The notes beneath the pieces were generated by a model. It did not search any database and was not told the origin of the DNA. It saw only the letters and a list, made by a program, of their open reading frames with translations. Source: Paracoccus luteus (lineage in GTDB: Bacteria > Pseudomonadota > Alphaproteobacteria > Rhodobacterales > Rhodobacteraceae). Taken from it: DNA of 64,000 nt. Location: assembly GCF_004522155.1 (NCBI RefSeq), contig NZ_SDEA01000003.1, positions 197,413-261,412 of the forward strand, in the 5' to 3' direction. The position numbers and the translations under genes are program-made. Of the stretch, positions 20,489 to 29,612 are shown piece by piece (position 1 is the stretch's first letter; each line of letters begins with the position of its first letter).

Positions 20489-21490
20489 ATGGACCGGGTG
20501 GCAGGGCAAAACGCGGACGCGACGTCGCAGGGGCGGATGGCCGGTTCCGGCACGGCGCGGCTGTTCCCGCCGATCGAGCCGTTCGACCGCCGCATCATCG
20601 ACCGCGGCGACGGCCACATGATCTATGCCGAGCAATGCGGCAACCCCGACGGCCGGCCCGTTATCGTGCTGCACGGCGGTCCGGGCGGCGGCTGCAGCCC
20701 GGTGATGCGCCGGTTCTTCGACCCCGGCCACTGGCGCGTCGTGCTGTTCGACCAGCGCGGCTGCGGGCGGTCCACGCCACACGCCAGCGTTCAGGCGAAC
20801 ACCACCGCCCATCTGATCGGCGACATCGACGCGATCCGCGCCGCGATGGACCTGCCCCCCGCCGTGCTGTTCGGCGGCAGCTGGGGCGCGACGCTGGCGC
20901 TGGCCTGCGCGCAGGCCCGCCCTGACGCCGTGACCGCGCTGGTGCTGCGCGGGGTGTTCCTGGGCCGGCGGTCGGAACTGGACTGGTTCTATGGCGGCGG
21001 CGCGGGGCGGTTCTGGCCGGATCTGTGGGCGCGGTTCCAGGCGCCGATCCCGCCCGAGGAACGCGGCGACCTGATCGCCGCCTATCACCGCCGGCTGTTT
21101 TCCGGCGACCGGGCCGAGGAAACCCGCTTTGCCCTGTCGTGGATGGCGTGGGAAAACGCGCTGGCGGGGCTGGACAGCGGCGCGGGCGGCCACGCGCCGC
21201 CCGATTACGCGCACGCCTTCTCGCGGCTGGAAAACCACTATTTCGCCAACGCCTGCTTTCTGGACGAAGGGCAGCTGCTGCGCGACCGCCACCGGATCGA
21301 GCATATCCCCGCCGTCATCGTGCAAGGCCGCTATGACATGGTCTGCCCCCCGATCAGCGCGCACGAGCTGGCGCAGGGCTGGGCGCGCAGCGACCTGCGC
21401 ATCGTCCCCGCATCCGGCCACGCGCTGAGCGAGCCGCGCATCGCGTCCGAACTGGTGCGCGTGATGCAGACGATGGCCGGGATCGACTGA
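20489..21490 (+). CDS. pip: Prolyl aminopeptidase (alpha/beta hydrolase)
   Basis: A cytoplasmic peptidase that removes N-terminal proline. The oxyanion-hole motif HGGPGGG is at residues 62-68, the nucleophile S131 in GGSWGATL, and the Asp/His of the triad in [10 protein letters not shown] and [19 protein letters not shown] near residue 25 is the usual family start region, so ATG 20537 could also be the true start. At ATG 20489 there is no clear ribosome site, but a TATAAC at about 20476-20481 is placed so that a leaderless message is conceivable. Length (333) is slightly long for the family. Confidence 0.93.
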   Translation: MDRVAGQNADATSQGRMAGSGTARLFPPIEPFDRRIIDRGDGHMIYAEQCGNPDGRPVIVLHGGPGGGCSPVMRRFFDPGHWRVVLFDQRGCGRSTPHASVQANTTAHLIGDIDAIRAAMDLPPAVLFGGSWGATLALACAQARPDAVTALVLRGVFLGRRSELDWFYGGGAGRFWPDLWARFQAPIPPEERGDLIAAYHRRLFSGDRAEETRFALSWMAWENALAGLDSGAGGHAPPDYAHAFSRLENHYFANACFLDEGQLLRDRHRIEHIPAVIVQGRYDMVCPPISAHELAQGWARSDLRIVPASGHALSEPRIASELVRVMQTMAGID

Positions 21491-21624
21491 CGGGATCGGT
21501 GCCCCGGCGCCGCGCCGGCGCAGGCCGCGCGCGAGGGGCGGGCGGCGGATCAAGCACCGGTTGACGTGCATCGGCCCTGCCGCGATAGCGGCGCGACAGC
21601 ACCTTTCCCGGAGGACGTTGATCG

Positions 21625-22071
21625 ATGGCGATCTATGTGGATGCGGACGCCTGCCCCGTGAAAGCCGAGGTCGAGCGGGTGGCCACGCGGCACGCGCTGC
21701 GGGTGCTGATCGTCTCGAACGGCGGGATCAGGCCATCGCAGAACCCGCTCGTCCAGACGGTCATCGTGCCGGAGGGCCCCGATGAGGCCGACAAGTGGAT
21801 CGCCGACCGCGTCGGTCCCGGCGACATCGTGATCACCGGCGACATCCCTCTGGCCGCGCGATGCGTCGAGGCCCGCGCGCAGGTTCTAAAGCACGACGGC
21901 ACGGCGCTGACGCCCGAGAACATCGGCAACATCCTTGCGACCCGCGACCTGCTGGCCGACCTGCGCGCCGCCGATCCGTTCCGGCAGGGGGGCGGGCGCA
22001 GCTTTGCCAAGGCAGATCGGTCGCGCTTCCTTGACGCGCTTGAGCGAGCCGTCCGGCGCAGTTCCGGCTGA
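21625..22071 (+). CDS. YaiI/YqxD family protein (UPF0178, DUF188)
   Basis: A 148-residue protein with the complete UPF0178 signature: [55 protein letters not shown] and [15 protein letters not shown]. The fold is PIN-like with conserved acidic residues (D8, D10), suggesting a nuclease, but no function is established. GGAGG lies nine bases before the ATG. It is monocistronic, followed by about 195 bases with no visible feature and then the tRNA. Confidence 0.93.
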   Translation: MAIYVDADACPVKAEVERVATRHALRVLIVSNGGIRPSQNPLVQTVIVPEGPDEADKWIADRVGPGDIVITGDIPLAARCVEARAQVLKHDGTALTPENIGNILATRDLLADLRAADPFRQGGGRSFAKADRSRFLDALERAVRRSSG

Positions 22072-22266
22072 CCGCATGGCTGTTGCGCGCCGCCGGGTTG
22101 CTGCGCGACCATGCAAGAATCAGGGCCGTCAATGCGGTGTGCGATCGGACGCGCTGAACGTGTCCCGGTGCACAGACCCAAGGACGCCGCTCAACCCGGT
22201 CGGCCGCCGGGTTGCGCACGAAAACGCCGGGACGTGCACGGCTGCGCCGTATCTGCAAGATGCCGG

Positions 22267-22343
22267 TGGTGACCCCGGAGGGACTTGAACCCCCAACCTG
22301 CCCCTTAGGAGGGGGCTGCTCTATCCAGTTGAGCCACGAGGTC
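22267..22343 (-). tRNA. tRNA-Arg (anticodon CCT)
   Basis: The minus strand folds into a complete cloverleaf of 77 bases. The acceptor stem is GACCTCG with CGGGGTC, the D arm is GGCTCAACTGGATAGAGC, the anticodon stem is GCCCC/GGGGC around loop CTCCTAA (anticodon CCT), and the T arm is TGGGGGTTCAAGTCCCTCC. Discriminator A and an encoded CCA end it. It reads AGG codons, which are rare in this GC-rich genome. Confidence 0.95.
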
Positions 22344-22437
22344 GCCGCGCCCTTTCTGCCCCCGCGCGGCGCGCTTGGCAAGGTTGCGGGCGGGGCTGTC
22401 ATGCGCTAACGCGGGACATCCCGCATCGGTTGTATCC

Positions 22438-23460
22438 ATGAACCCGAACCGCCCCCGCCGCCCCTTGACGCTGCGCGACGTGTCGCTGGCCTCCGGCGTC
22501 AGCGAGATGACGGTCAGCCGCGTGCTGCGCAACCGGGGCGACGTGTCGCCGGCGACGCGCGAAAAGGTGCAGACGGCGGCGCGGGCGCTGGGGTATGTGC
22601 CCAATAAGATCGCCGGCGGGCTGGCCAGCCAGCGCGTCAACCTGGTCGCGGTGGTGATCCCGTCGCTGTCGAACCTGGTCTTTCCCGAGGTGCTGGGCGG
22701 CATCTCGGCGGAACTGGACGACACCGGGCTGCAACCCGTGATCGGCGTCACCCACTATGGCCCCGCGCGCGAAGAGGCGGTGCTGTACGACATGCTCAGC
22801 TGGCGGCCGTCGGGGGTGATCCTCGCCGGGCTGGAACATTCGCGGGCCTCGCGCGCGATGCTTGAGGCCGCGGGCATCCCGGTGGTCGAGATCATGGACA
22901 TCGACGGCGACCCGATCGACACCGCCGTCGGCATCAGCCACGACCGCGCCGGGGTCGAGATGGCGGGCCACATCCTGTCCGCAGGCTATCGCCGCATCGG
23001 TTTCATCGGCACCCACATGCCCGAGGATCATCGCGCCCGCAAACGCCTGGCCGGGTTCGAGCGGGCGCTGAACGCCGCCGGCGTGCCGCTGGCCGCGCGC
23101 GAATATTACCAGGGCGGGTCGTCGCTGGGAAAGGGGCGCGAGCTGACGGAACGCATCCTAGCGCGCGAGCCGGATCTGGATTTCCTGTATTTCTCGAACG
23201 ACCTGATCGGGGCGGGCGGGCTGATCTGGGCGCGCGAGCAGGGCATCGACATTCCCGGCCGGCTGGGGCTGGCGGGGTTCAACGGGGTTGACCTGCTGGA
23301 CGGCCTGCCGATCCGCCTGGCCACCACCGACGCCCGCCGGCTGGAAATCGGCCGCCGCGCCGCCCGCATCGTGGCGGGCAAGGACGCCCGCCCCGACGGC
23401 GGCGTGATCGCGCTGGCCCCCACGTTCCTGCCCGGCGACACGATCCGCGTTGCGGGATAG
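22438..23460 (+). CDS. LacI family transcriptional regulator
   Basis: A 340-residue repressor. The N-terminal LacI helix-turn-helix and hinge (TLRDVSLASGVSEMTVSRVL; GDVSPATREKVQ; GYVPNKIAGGLAS) precedes a periplasmic-binding-protein-like sensor domain (SLSNLVFPEVLGGI, GYRRIGFIGTH, FSNDLIGAGGLIWAREQGI, GLAGFNGVDL). It most resembles the gluconate repressor (GntR of the LacI family), but no gluconate gene is nearby, so the target is unknown. ATG 22438 gives MNPNRPRRPLTLRDV; the frame is open further upstream only to 22375. Confidence 0.9.
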   Translation: MNPNRPRRPLTLRDVSLASGVSEMTVSRVLRNRGDVSPATREKVQTAARALGYVPNKIAGGLASQRVNLVAVVIPSLSNLVFPEVLGGISAELDDTGLQPVIGVTHYGPAREEAVLYDMLSWRPSGVILAGLEHSRASRAMLEAAGIPVVEIMDIDGDPIDTAVGISHDRAGVEMAGHILSAGYRRIGFIGTHMPEDHRARKRLAGFERALNAAGVPLAAREYYQGGSSLGKGRELTERILAREPDLDFLYFSNDLIGAGGLIWAREQGIDIPGRLGLAGFNGVDLLDGLPIRLATTDARRLEIGRRAARIVAGKDARPDGGVIALAPTFLPGDTIRVAG

Positions 23461-23917
23461 CGGCCGCCGAGGGGAGCGGGGCCGCGGCTTTGCGGAGAAG
23501 TGGCGCGGGCCGCGCGGCTGCCGCGTCCTTGCAGGACGGTGGCAAGGGCCAAGCCCCGTGTCGCGGCCGCGCCGCCGCTGGCGCGGACCAAGGCTCGTGT
23601 TCCGGCCGCTCGGCCGCGCAGACGCGGCCAAGCCCCGTGTCCCGCCGCGCGGCCACTACAGGCGCAGCGTTGACCCGCGTCAGCCCCGCACGTCACCCGC
23701 GTCCTGGTGATGGCCCCGCGCATGCGGCGCAGGTTTCGGGCCGTCACACTCTTGCAGGGCGGCGGCGCGGGCCAAGGCCCGTGCGCCGGCCGGGCGGCGG
23801 GAAGGCGCGGTCCCTTCCCCAGTCAGCCCCGACAGCGTCGTCCTCGCCGTGGTGATGATCTCGCGCGCAACCCCGTGTCGCCGCCGCGCTGTCGCTGGCG
23901 CAGCCACTGCCCCCGCG
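23461..23917. repeat. Degenerate repeats including decayed copies of the cbpM 3' end
   Basis: No intact gene. Two damaged copies of the cbpM tail sit at 23679-23744 and 23822-23868; the genic copy is 23917-23982. In the cbpM reading direction they translate as RRMRGAITRTRVTCGA and VAREIITTARTTLSG, against LREIITTTRVTLRR in the gene. The part nearer the LacI gene (23490-23660) has repeated CAAGCCCCGTGTC and GGCCAAG blocks. Confidence 0.7.
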
Positions 23918-24256
23918 TCAGCGCCGCAGCGTCACCCGCGTCGTGGTGATGATCTCGCGCAGGCGGGCGCGGGTTTCGGGCGGCTCGGCGGCGACGGCGG
24001 ACAGCATGGCGCGCATCTCGCCGCGCAGGCCGTGGACCTGGTCGATCAGCGACAGCACCAGCGCCAGCGCCTCGGCGTCCAAGGCATAGGCGTCCTCGAG
24101 TTCCAGCGCCAGGGTCAGGCGGGCCTCGTCGATGGGGCGGAACCGGGGGCCGTCGGGCGACTGGACGGGGCGCACGATGCCCGCGGCCGTCAGCGCGTCC
24201 AGCGCCGGGCCGGTCAGGCCGGGCAGCGCCGCCAGCAGCTCGTCCCGGCCGATCAT
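23918..24256 (-). CDS. cbpM: Chaperone modulator CbpM-like protein
   Basis: A 112-residue helical protein of the CbpM/MerR-HTH-like family: an N-terminal winged-helix-like segment (RDELLAALPGLTGPALDALT; GIVRPVQSPDGPRFRPIDEA), then RLTLALELEDAYALDAEALA and LVLSLIDQVHGLRGEMRAML. CbpM binds the J domain of the DnaJ-like protein CbpA and blocks it. The ATG overlaps the stop of the upstream DnaJ-like gene by four bases, the standard CbpA-CbpM order. Its last 15 codons are repeated in decayed form downstream. Confidence 0.85.
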   Translation of the reverse strand: MIGRDELLAALPGLTGPALDALTAAGIVRPVQSPDGPRFRPIDEARLTLALELEDAYALDAEALALVLSLIDQVHGLRGEMRAMLSAVAAEPPETRARLREIITTTRVTLRR

Positions 24257-25230
24257 GGCCTGCCCCCCCGCGGCGTGGCGCGCGGGTCATAGGCGTGGCC
24301 CTCGCGCCAGCGTTCCATGAAGGACGCCAGTTCGTCGTCCACCCGCGCCGGCATGACGATCCGCAGCTCGACGTGCTGGTCGCCGCGGGTGCCGCCGGAC
24401 CCCGCCAGCCCGCGCCCGCGCAGCCGCAGCTTTTGCCCGCTGGACGCGCCGCGCGGCACGGTCAGCTTGACGGGGCCGTCCAGGGTCTGCGCCTCGACCT
24501 TGGCGCCCAGGACAGCCTCGTCGATGGTGATCGGCAGGGTGGTCAGGATGTCGTCGCCCTCGCGCCGCCAGTCGGGGTCGTCGGCGACCGTGACCGCCAG
24601 CAGCGCATCGCCCGGCCCGCCCCCGCCCATGCCGGGGCCGCCCTTGCCGCGCAGGCGGATGGTCTGGCCGTCGCGGGTGCCGGCGGGGATCTGGACGTCC
24701 AGCGAATGGCCGTCGGGCAGGGTGATGCGCGTCGTGCCGCCGCGCGCCGCGGTCAGGAAATCCACCTCGAGCGTATAGCGGTGGTCCTGCCCGCGCATGT
24801 CGAAGCTGCGCGCGCCCTGCGCGCCGCCAAAGCCGCCGCCGCCGAAACCGCCGGCGCGGCCGCGGCGCGGCCCGCCCTGCCCGCCGCCCTGCCCGTCCCC
24901 GAACAGATCGGCGAACACGTCCGAGAAATCGCCGTAATTCGCCTCGGTCCGGTAGGGGTTGCCCGCGCCTTCGGAAAAGTCGCGGTAATAGCGGCGCTGC
25001 GGGCGTTCCTGGCCCTGGGCGTCGATCTCGCCCCGGTCGAAACGGGCGCGCTGGTCGGCGTCCTTCAGCAAATCATAGGCCGCCGACGCCGCCTTGAAGC
25101 GGTCATGCGCGGCGGGATCGTCGTTCAGGTCGGGGTGGTCGGTCTTGGCGATGCGCCGATAGGCCTTCTTGATCTCGGCCTCGGACGCGGTCTTTGCGAC
25201 GCCCAGCGCGGCATACGGATCATCGGCCAT
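24253..25230 (-). CDS. cbpA: DnaJ-like co-chaperone (CbpA type)
   Basis: A 325-residue J protein that stimulates the DnaK ATPase. The J domain occupies residues 4-68 with HPD at 32-34. A Gly/Arg-rich stretch (GDGQGGGQGGPRRGRAGGFG) follows, then two C-terminal substrate-binding beta domains (LEVDFLTAARGGTTRITLPD; IPAGTRDGQTIRLRGKGGPG; PRGASSGQKLRLRGRGLAG). The cysteine-rich zinc finger of canonical DnaJ is absent, as in CbpA. The start is MADDPYAALGV at 25230; the in-frame ATG at 25257 adds nine residues foreign to the family. cbpM follows with an ATGA overlap. Confidence 0.92.
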   Translation of the reverse strand: MADDPYAALGVAKTASEAEIKKAYRRIAKTDHPDLNDDPAAHDRFKAASAAYDLLKDADQRARFDRGEIDAQGQERPQRRYYRDFSEGAGNPYRTEANYGDFSDVFADLFGDGQGGGQGGPRRGRAGGFGGGGFGGAQGARSFDMRGQDHRYTLEVDFLTAARGGTTRITLPDGHSLDVQIPAGTRDGQTIRLRGKGGPGMGGGGPGDALLAVTVADDPDWRREGDDILTTLPITIDEAVLGAKVEAQTLDGPVKLTVPRGASSGQKLRLRGRGLAGSGGTRGDQHVELRIVMPARVDDELASFMERWREGHAYDPRATPRGGRP

Positions 25231-25325
25231 CGTCAACCCCTTGTTCGTCGCGGGCAAAACGCCCCTGCCGCCCGCTGGTTTCCCATACCGCCGCCGGGGC
25301 CGCCGCGCCAGACCGGGGTTTGCCC

Positions 25326-26474
25326 TCAGCGCGCGCCCAGCCGCGCGTCCGCCAGCGTGCCGCCGGGCAGGAACTGCGCGCGCAGCGGCAGGGCGGCCGC
25401 GCCCATCGCGCGGGCCGCGCGCCCGACCGTGCCGCAGGCGACGCGCGGCACCGCGATCCCGGCCGAGGGCAGCCGGTCCAGCGCCTGCGCCGTCGCCGCG
25501 GCCAGCCGGTCGCGCAAGGCGGCGGGCATCGCCCCGTCGATCACCACCAGCCCAAGGTCCGCGACCGCGACCCCGGCCAGCGCCGCCTGCGCCAGCGCGT
25601 CCGCCGCATCAGCGATCCAGTCGGCGGCGACCGCGTCGGGGATCGCCCAGGCCCCATCGTCCGCCGGCAGCACCGCGCCCATGCGGCGTTCCAGCGCGGC
25701 CACGGCGGCGTGGTCCAGCACCTGCCCGCCCGCCTGCACGCCCCCGCCACGCACGGGCAGGGATCCGATGGCCGCCGCGTTCCCGGTCGGCCCGGTCCGC
25801 AGCTGCCCGTCCAGCACGATGCCGCCGCCCGCGAAATGGGCGACATACAGATACAGGAAATCGCGCGGCAGCGGCGCGCCGGTGCCGAACAGCAGTTCCG
25901 CCGCGCAGGCGCAGGTGGCGTCGTTTTCCAGCCAGACCGGCATGTCCAGCGCCGCCGCCAGATCGCCGCGCAGGTCGCGGTCGCGCCAGCCCTGCATGTC
26001 CGGGCCCCAGTCCCACAGGCTGAACGGGATGCCGACGCCCAGTCCCGCCAGCCGCTCGCGCAGGGGCGCTGGCAGCGGGTCCAGCATCCGCGCCGCGCTG
26101 TCGCGGGCGAACGCCATGACCGCGTCGGGGTCGGGGTGGTCGTGGTCGCGCAGGCAGCGCGCGCGCACCCCGCCTGCGAAATCCATCAGCACCGCCTCGG
26201 CCCGGCGGCGCCCGACCTTGAGGCCGAGGAACAGCGCCCCCCCCGCGGCCAACGCCAGCGGCGTGCGGGGCTGGCCGACCTGCCCGCGCATCGGCTCTCC
26301 GGGGTCGAGATAGCCCGCGTCGATCAGCGCGCGGGTGATCGTGCCGACCGACTGCGCCGAAAGCCCGGTCGCCTGCGCCAGCGCCGCGCGCGACAGCGGG
26401 CCGCCCCGGCGCACCGCCGAAAGGATCAGCCGCTCGTGGTGGTTGCGCAAACCGCCCGGCGTCGATGCCCGCAT
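25326..26474 (-). CDS. frcR: ROK family transcriptional regulator (FrcR-like)
   Basis: A 382-residue regulator with an N-terminal winged HTH (NHHERLILSAVRRGGPLSRA; LAQATGLSAQSVGTITRALI) and a ROK sugar-kinase-like domain (FLGLKVGRRRAEAVLMDFAG, WLENDATCACAAELLFGTGA, GGGIVLDGQLRTGPTGNAAA). The CxCGxxGCxE zinc motif of most ROK proteins is missing, with GSLPVRGGGVQAGG in its place, so the fold may be stabilised differently. It is divergent from the frcBCAK genes, as in Sinorhizobium where FrcR neighbours the fructose operon. It probably represses that operon until fructose or a related sugar is present. Confidence 0.85.
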   Translation of the reverse strand: MRASTPGGLRNHHERLILSAVRRGGPLSRAALAQATGLSAQSVGTITRALIDAGYLDPGEPMRGQVGQPRTPLALAAGGALFLGLKVGRRRAEAVLMDFAGGVRARCLRDHDHPDPDAVMAFARDSAARMLDPLPAPLRERLAGLGVGIPFSLWDWGPDMQGWRDRDLRGDLAAALDMPVWLENDATCACAAELLFGTGAPLPRDFLYLYVAHFAGGGIVLDGQLRTGPTGNAAAIGSLPVRGGGVQAGGQVLDHAAVAALERRMGAVLPADDGAWAIPDAVAADWIADAADALAQAALAGVAVADLGLVVIDGAMPAALRDRLAAATAQALDRLPSAGIAVPRVACGTVGRAARAMGAAALPLRAQFLPGGTLADARLGAR

Positions 26475-26506
26475 CGCCTTTCCCCCCGCTGAACCCTGCC
26501 CCGATT

Positions 26507-26531
26507 AATCAGGATGACTGATTTATTGACA
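26507..26531. promoter_or_regulatory. Inverted repeat (candidate FrcR operator) next to a TTGACA -35
   Basis: AATCAG-gatga-CTGATT (26507-26523) is a perfect 6-bp inverted repeat in an unusually AT-rich patch between frcR and frcB. A TTGACA at 26526-26531 follows on the plus strand. No good -10 is visible 16-18 bases further, so the promoter call is weaker than the operator call. The palindrome could serve both divergent genes. Confidence 0.45.
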
Positions 26532-26613
26532 AGCCCGGTTCTTTCGGTGTCCGCTGATCCCGGATCGGCCGGGGAAAAGGGGCCGACTCGGATTTCCAGG
26601 GGAGAGAGACCGC

Positions 26614-27636
26614 ATGACCAGGACGCAACTGATCCGGGCCGCGCTTGCGACCACGGCACTGACCTTTGGCGCCGGCGCCGCGATGGCCGCCGACAGCGCC
26701 TGCCTGATCACCAAGACCGACATCAACCCGTTCTTCGTCAAGATGAAGGAAGGTGCGGCCGCGAAGGCGCAGGAACTGGGGATGGAGCTGATGACCTATG
26801 CCGGCAAGGTGGACGGCGACCACGAAAGCCAGCAGCAGGCGATGGAAAGCTGCATCGCGGCGGGCGTCAAGGGCATCATGATCACCGCGTCCGACACCAA
26901 GGCGATCACCGAATCGGTCCGGCAGGCGCGGGACGCGGGCATCCTGGTCATCGCGCTGGACACGCCGCTGGAACCCGTCGACGCCGCCGACGCAACCTTT
27001 GCCACCGACAACTATGAGGCCGGGCGCCTGATCGGCGCATGGGCGAAAGGCAAGCTGGGCGACGCCGCCGCGAACGCCAAAATCGCCATGCTGGACCTGA
27101 ACGAAAGCGCGCCGTCCGTGGACGTGATGCGCGACCAGGGCTTTCTGGACGGCTTCGGCGTGGACGTGAAGGACAAGACCCGCATCGGGGACGAGGAAGA
27201 CCCCCGCGTCGTGGGCCACGAATCGACCTCGGGGAACGAGGAAGGCGGGCGCAGCGCGATGGAGGCGTTGCTGCAGAAAGACCCCGCGATCAACGTCGTC
27301 TATACGATCAACGAACCGGCGGCCGCCGGCGCCTATGAGGCGCTGAAGTCGTTCGGCAAGGAAAACGACGTGCTGATCGTGTCGGTGGACGGCGGCTGTC
27401 CGGGCGTGGAAAACGTCAAGGACGGCGTGATCGGCGCCACCTCGCAGCAATATCCGCTGCTGATGGCGTCCCAGGGGATCGAGGCGATCGCCGCCTTTGC
27501 CAAGGACGGCACAAAGCCGCAGGCGTCCCAGGGGCTAGATTTCACCAACACCGGCGTCAACCTTGTCACCGACCAGCCGGTGGACGGCGTGGCGTCGATC
27601 AGCGTGGCGGATGGCACGGCGCAGTGCTGGGGCTGA
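26614..27636 (+). CDS. frcB: Sugar ABC transporter substrate-binding protein (fructose type)
   Basis: A 340-residue periplasmic binding protein with a signal peptide ([20 protein letters not shown] then MAA) and the cluster-B sugar-binding fold: [82 protein letters not shown] and [12 protein letters not shown] at the end. The order binding protein-permease-ATPase-kinase with a divergent ROK regulator matches the fructose (frc) system of Sinorhizobium, which also carries ribose and mannose. GGGGAGAGA precedes the ATG. The long gap to frcC with a stem-loop suggests it is made in excess over the membrane parts. Confidence 0.9.
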   Translation: MTRTQLIRAALATTALTFGAGAAMAADSACLITKTDINPFFVKMKEGAAAKAQELGMELMTYAGKVDGDHESQQQAMESCIAAGVKGIMITASDTKAITESVRQARDAGILVIALDTPLEPVDAADATFATDNYEAGRLIGAWAKGKLGDAAANAKIAMLDLNESAPSVDVMRDQGFLDGFGVDVKDKTRIGDEEDPRVVGHESTSGNEEGGRSAMEALLQKDPAINVVYTINEPAAAGAYEALKSFGKENDVLIVSVDGGCPGVENVKDGVIGATSQQYPLLMASQGIEAIAAFAKDGTKPQASQGLDFTNTGVNLVTDQPVDGVASISVADGTAQCWG

Positions 27637-27666
27637 CGGGCTGACCGCGCAAGCCGCGCGCCAAAG

Positions 27667-27691
27667 GGGGGGCGGCCCCGCGCCGCTCCCC
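27667..27691 (+). promoter_or_regulatory. Stem-loop in the frcB-frcC gap
   Basis: GGGGGGCGGC-cccgc-GCCGCTCCCC can form a 10-bp stem (one G.T pair) with no T-run. It lies 30 bases after frcB. Such stems after a binding-protein gene commonly protect the upstream message from 3' decay and lower read-through. The remainder of the gap (27685-27750) has two copies of a CCCCTGCCCGCCGACCCC block. Confidence 0.55.
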
Positions 27692-27777
27692 TGCCCGCCG
27701 ACCCCCGCCCGCAGTTCCCCTGCCCGCCGACCCCGCCCGCCATCCTGCCCGCCACCCCTTTCGCAGAGGTGCCCCGC

Positions 27778-28833
27778 ATGACCGACAGACCCGACCCGGC
27801 CCCGCCGCGCGACGCCGCCGACGCGGTCGCAAGCTTTGACCTGGCGCGCCGCGGCCCGCTGGCCGGGCTGCAGCATTTCCTGCATCTCTATCCGACGATG
27901 GTGCCGATCATCGTGCTGGTGCTGGCGCTGGCGGCCTTCGGCGCGCTGGCCCCGAACTTCTTTTCCGCCTTCAACCTGTCGCTGATCGCCCAGCAGGTGG
28001 CGGTCGTCGGCACGCTGGCCGCCGCGCAGTCGCTGGTGATCCTGACGGCGGGGATCGACCTGTCGGTCGGCGCGATCATGGTGCTGACCTCGGTCATCAT
28101 GGGGCGGCTGGCGGTCGATCTGGGCCTGCCGGTGCCGCTGGCGATCCTGTGCGGGATGGCGGGCGCGGGGCTGGCGGGGGTGGTCAACGGGCTGTTGGTG
28201 ACGCGGCTGCGGCTGCCGCCCTTCATCACGACGCTGGGGACGTGGAACGTCTTTCTGGCGCTGAACTATTACCTGTCGGGCCGCAACACGATCCGCAGCC
28301 AGACGCTGGACGCCGAGGCGCCGCTGCTGAAACTGTTCGGGGCGCGGTTCAACGTCGGCTCGGCCGTGCTGACCTGGGGCGTGGTGCTGATGCTGGCGGT
28401 GTTCGCGCTGCTGTATTACCTGCTGAACCACACCGCCTGGGGCCGCCGCGTCTATGCCGTGGGCGACGACCTGGAATCGGCCAAGCTGGCCGGGATCAGG
28501 ACTGACCGGGTGCTGATGTCGGTCTATATGGCCGCCGGGCTGATCTGCGGGCTGGCGGCGTGGTCGTCCATCGGGCGCGTGGGATCGGTGTCCCCCACCT
28601 CGTTTCAGGAGGCGAACCTGGAATCCATCACCGCCGTGGTGATTGGGGGCATATCGCTCTTCGGCGGGCGCGGGTCGATCCTGGGGCCGCTGATCGGGGC
28701 GCTGATCGTCGGCGTGTTCAATTCCGGCCTGCGGCTGATGGGCGTGGACGTGCTGTGGCAGCTGTTCGCCACCGGCTGGCTGATCATCGTCGCCGTTGCC
28801 ATCGACCAGTGGATCAGAAAGGTATCGTCATGA
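27778..28833 (+). CDS. frcC: Fructose-type sugar ABC transporter permease
   Basis: A 351-residue inner-membrane permease of the ribose/xylose/fructose (CUT2) class with 8-10 hydrophobic segments. The CUT2 signature VILTAGIDLSVGAIMVLTSV, the GRRVYAVGDDLESAKLAGI coupling-loop region and ITAVVIGGISLFGGRGSILG are all present. The ATG at 27778 has AGAGGTG upstream; an in-frame ATG nine bases earlier is less likely. Its stop overlaps frcA (ATGA). Confidence 0.93.
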   Translation: MTDRPDPAPPRDAADAVASFDLARRGPLAGLQHFLHLYPTMVPIIVLVLALAAFGALAPNFFSAFNLSLIAQQVAVVGTLAAAQSLVILTAGIDLSVGAIMVLTSVIMGRLAVDLGLPVPLAILCGMAGAGLAGVVNGLLVTRLRLPPFITTLGTWNVFLALNYYLSGRNTIRSQTLDAEAPLLKLFGARFNVGSAVLTWGVVLMLAVFALLYYLLNHTAWGRRVYAVGDDLESAKLAGIRTDRVLMSVYMAAGLICGLAAWSSIGRVGSVSPTSFQEANLESITAVVIGGISLFGGRGSILGPLIGALIVGVFNSGLRLMGVDVLWQLFATGWLIIVAVAIDQWIRKVSS

Positions 28834-29612
28834 CCCAGACGCCGACCCCGGTCCTGCAGGCGCGCGGGCTGGTCAAGCGATACGGCCGCGTCACCGCGCT
28901 GGACCGCGCCGACTTCGAGCTTTACCCCGGCGAGATCCTGGCCGTGATCGGCGACAACGGCGCGGGCAAGTCCAGCCTGATCAAGGCGCTGTCGGGCGCG
29001 GTGCGCCCGGACGAGGGCGAGATTCGGCTGGCCGGCCAGCCGGTCAGCTTTGCCGACCCGCTGCAGGCCCGCCGCGCCGGGATCGAGACGGTCTATCAGA
29101 CGCTGGCCCTGTCCCCCGCGCTGTCGATTTCCGACAACATGTTCATGGGGCGCGAACTGCGCCGCAAGGGCGTCCTGGGCGACTGGTTGGGGATGCTGGA
29201 CAAGCCCGCGATGGACCGTTTCGCCCGGCAGAAGCTGTCGGAACTGGGGCTGATGACGATCCAGAACATCACCCAGCCGGTGGAAACCCTGTCGGGCGGC
29301 CAGCGACAGGGCGTCGCGGTGGCCCGCGCCGCGGCCTTCGGCAGCCGCGTCATCATCCTGGACGAACCGACGGCGGCGCTGGGGGTCAAGGAAAGCCGCC
29401 GGGTGCTGGACCTGATCCTTGACGTGCGCTCGCGCGGCATCCCTATCGTGCTGATCTCGCACAACATGCCGCATGTGTTCGAGGTGGCCGACCGCATCCA
29501 CATCCACAGGCTGGGCCGCAGGCTGGCGGTGATCGACCCGCGGGCGCATTCGATGTCGGACGCCGTGGCCTATATGACCGGCGCAAGGCTGCCCGAGGGG
29601 CTGGCGGCTTGA
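28830..29612 (+). CDS. frcA: Fructose-type sugar ABC transporter ATP-binding protein
   Basis: A 260-residue single-domain ATPase powering the frcBC importer. Walker A (GDNGAGKSS) is at residues 41-49, the Q-loop in TVYQTLAL, the signature LSGGQRQGVAVARA and Walker B VIILDEPTAALG, with the switch histidine in LISHNMPH. Unlike RbsA/XylG, which carry two ATPase domains, it has one, as FrcA does. ATGA overlap with frcC and TTGA overlap with frcK indicate one operon. Confidence 0.93.
   Translation: MTQTPTPVLQARGLVKRYGRVTALDRADFELYPGEILAVIGDNGAGKSSLIKALSGAVRPDEGEIRLAGQPVSFADPLQARRAGIETVYQTLALSPALSISDNMFMGRELRRKGVLGDWLGMLDKPAMDRFARQKLSELGLMTIQNITQPVETLSGGQRQGVAVARAAAFGSRVIILDEPTAALGVKESRRVLDLILDVRSRGIPIVLISHNMPHVFEVADRIHIHRLGRRLAVIDPRAHSMSDAVAYMTGARLPEGLAA

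Noticed and set aside
20476..20491. Leaderless promoter for pip (TATAAC before ATG 20489)
   Set aside because: The -35 region (about 20453-20458) does not resemble TTGACA; noted only as a possibility in the gene entry.
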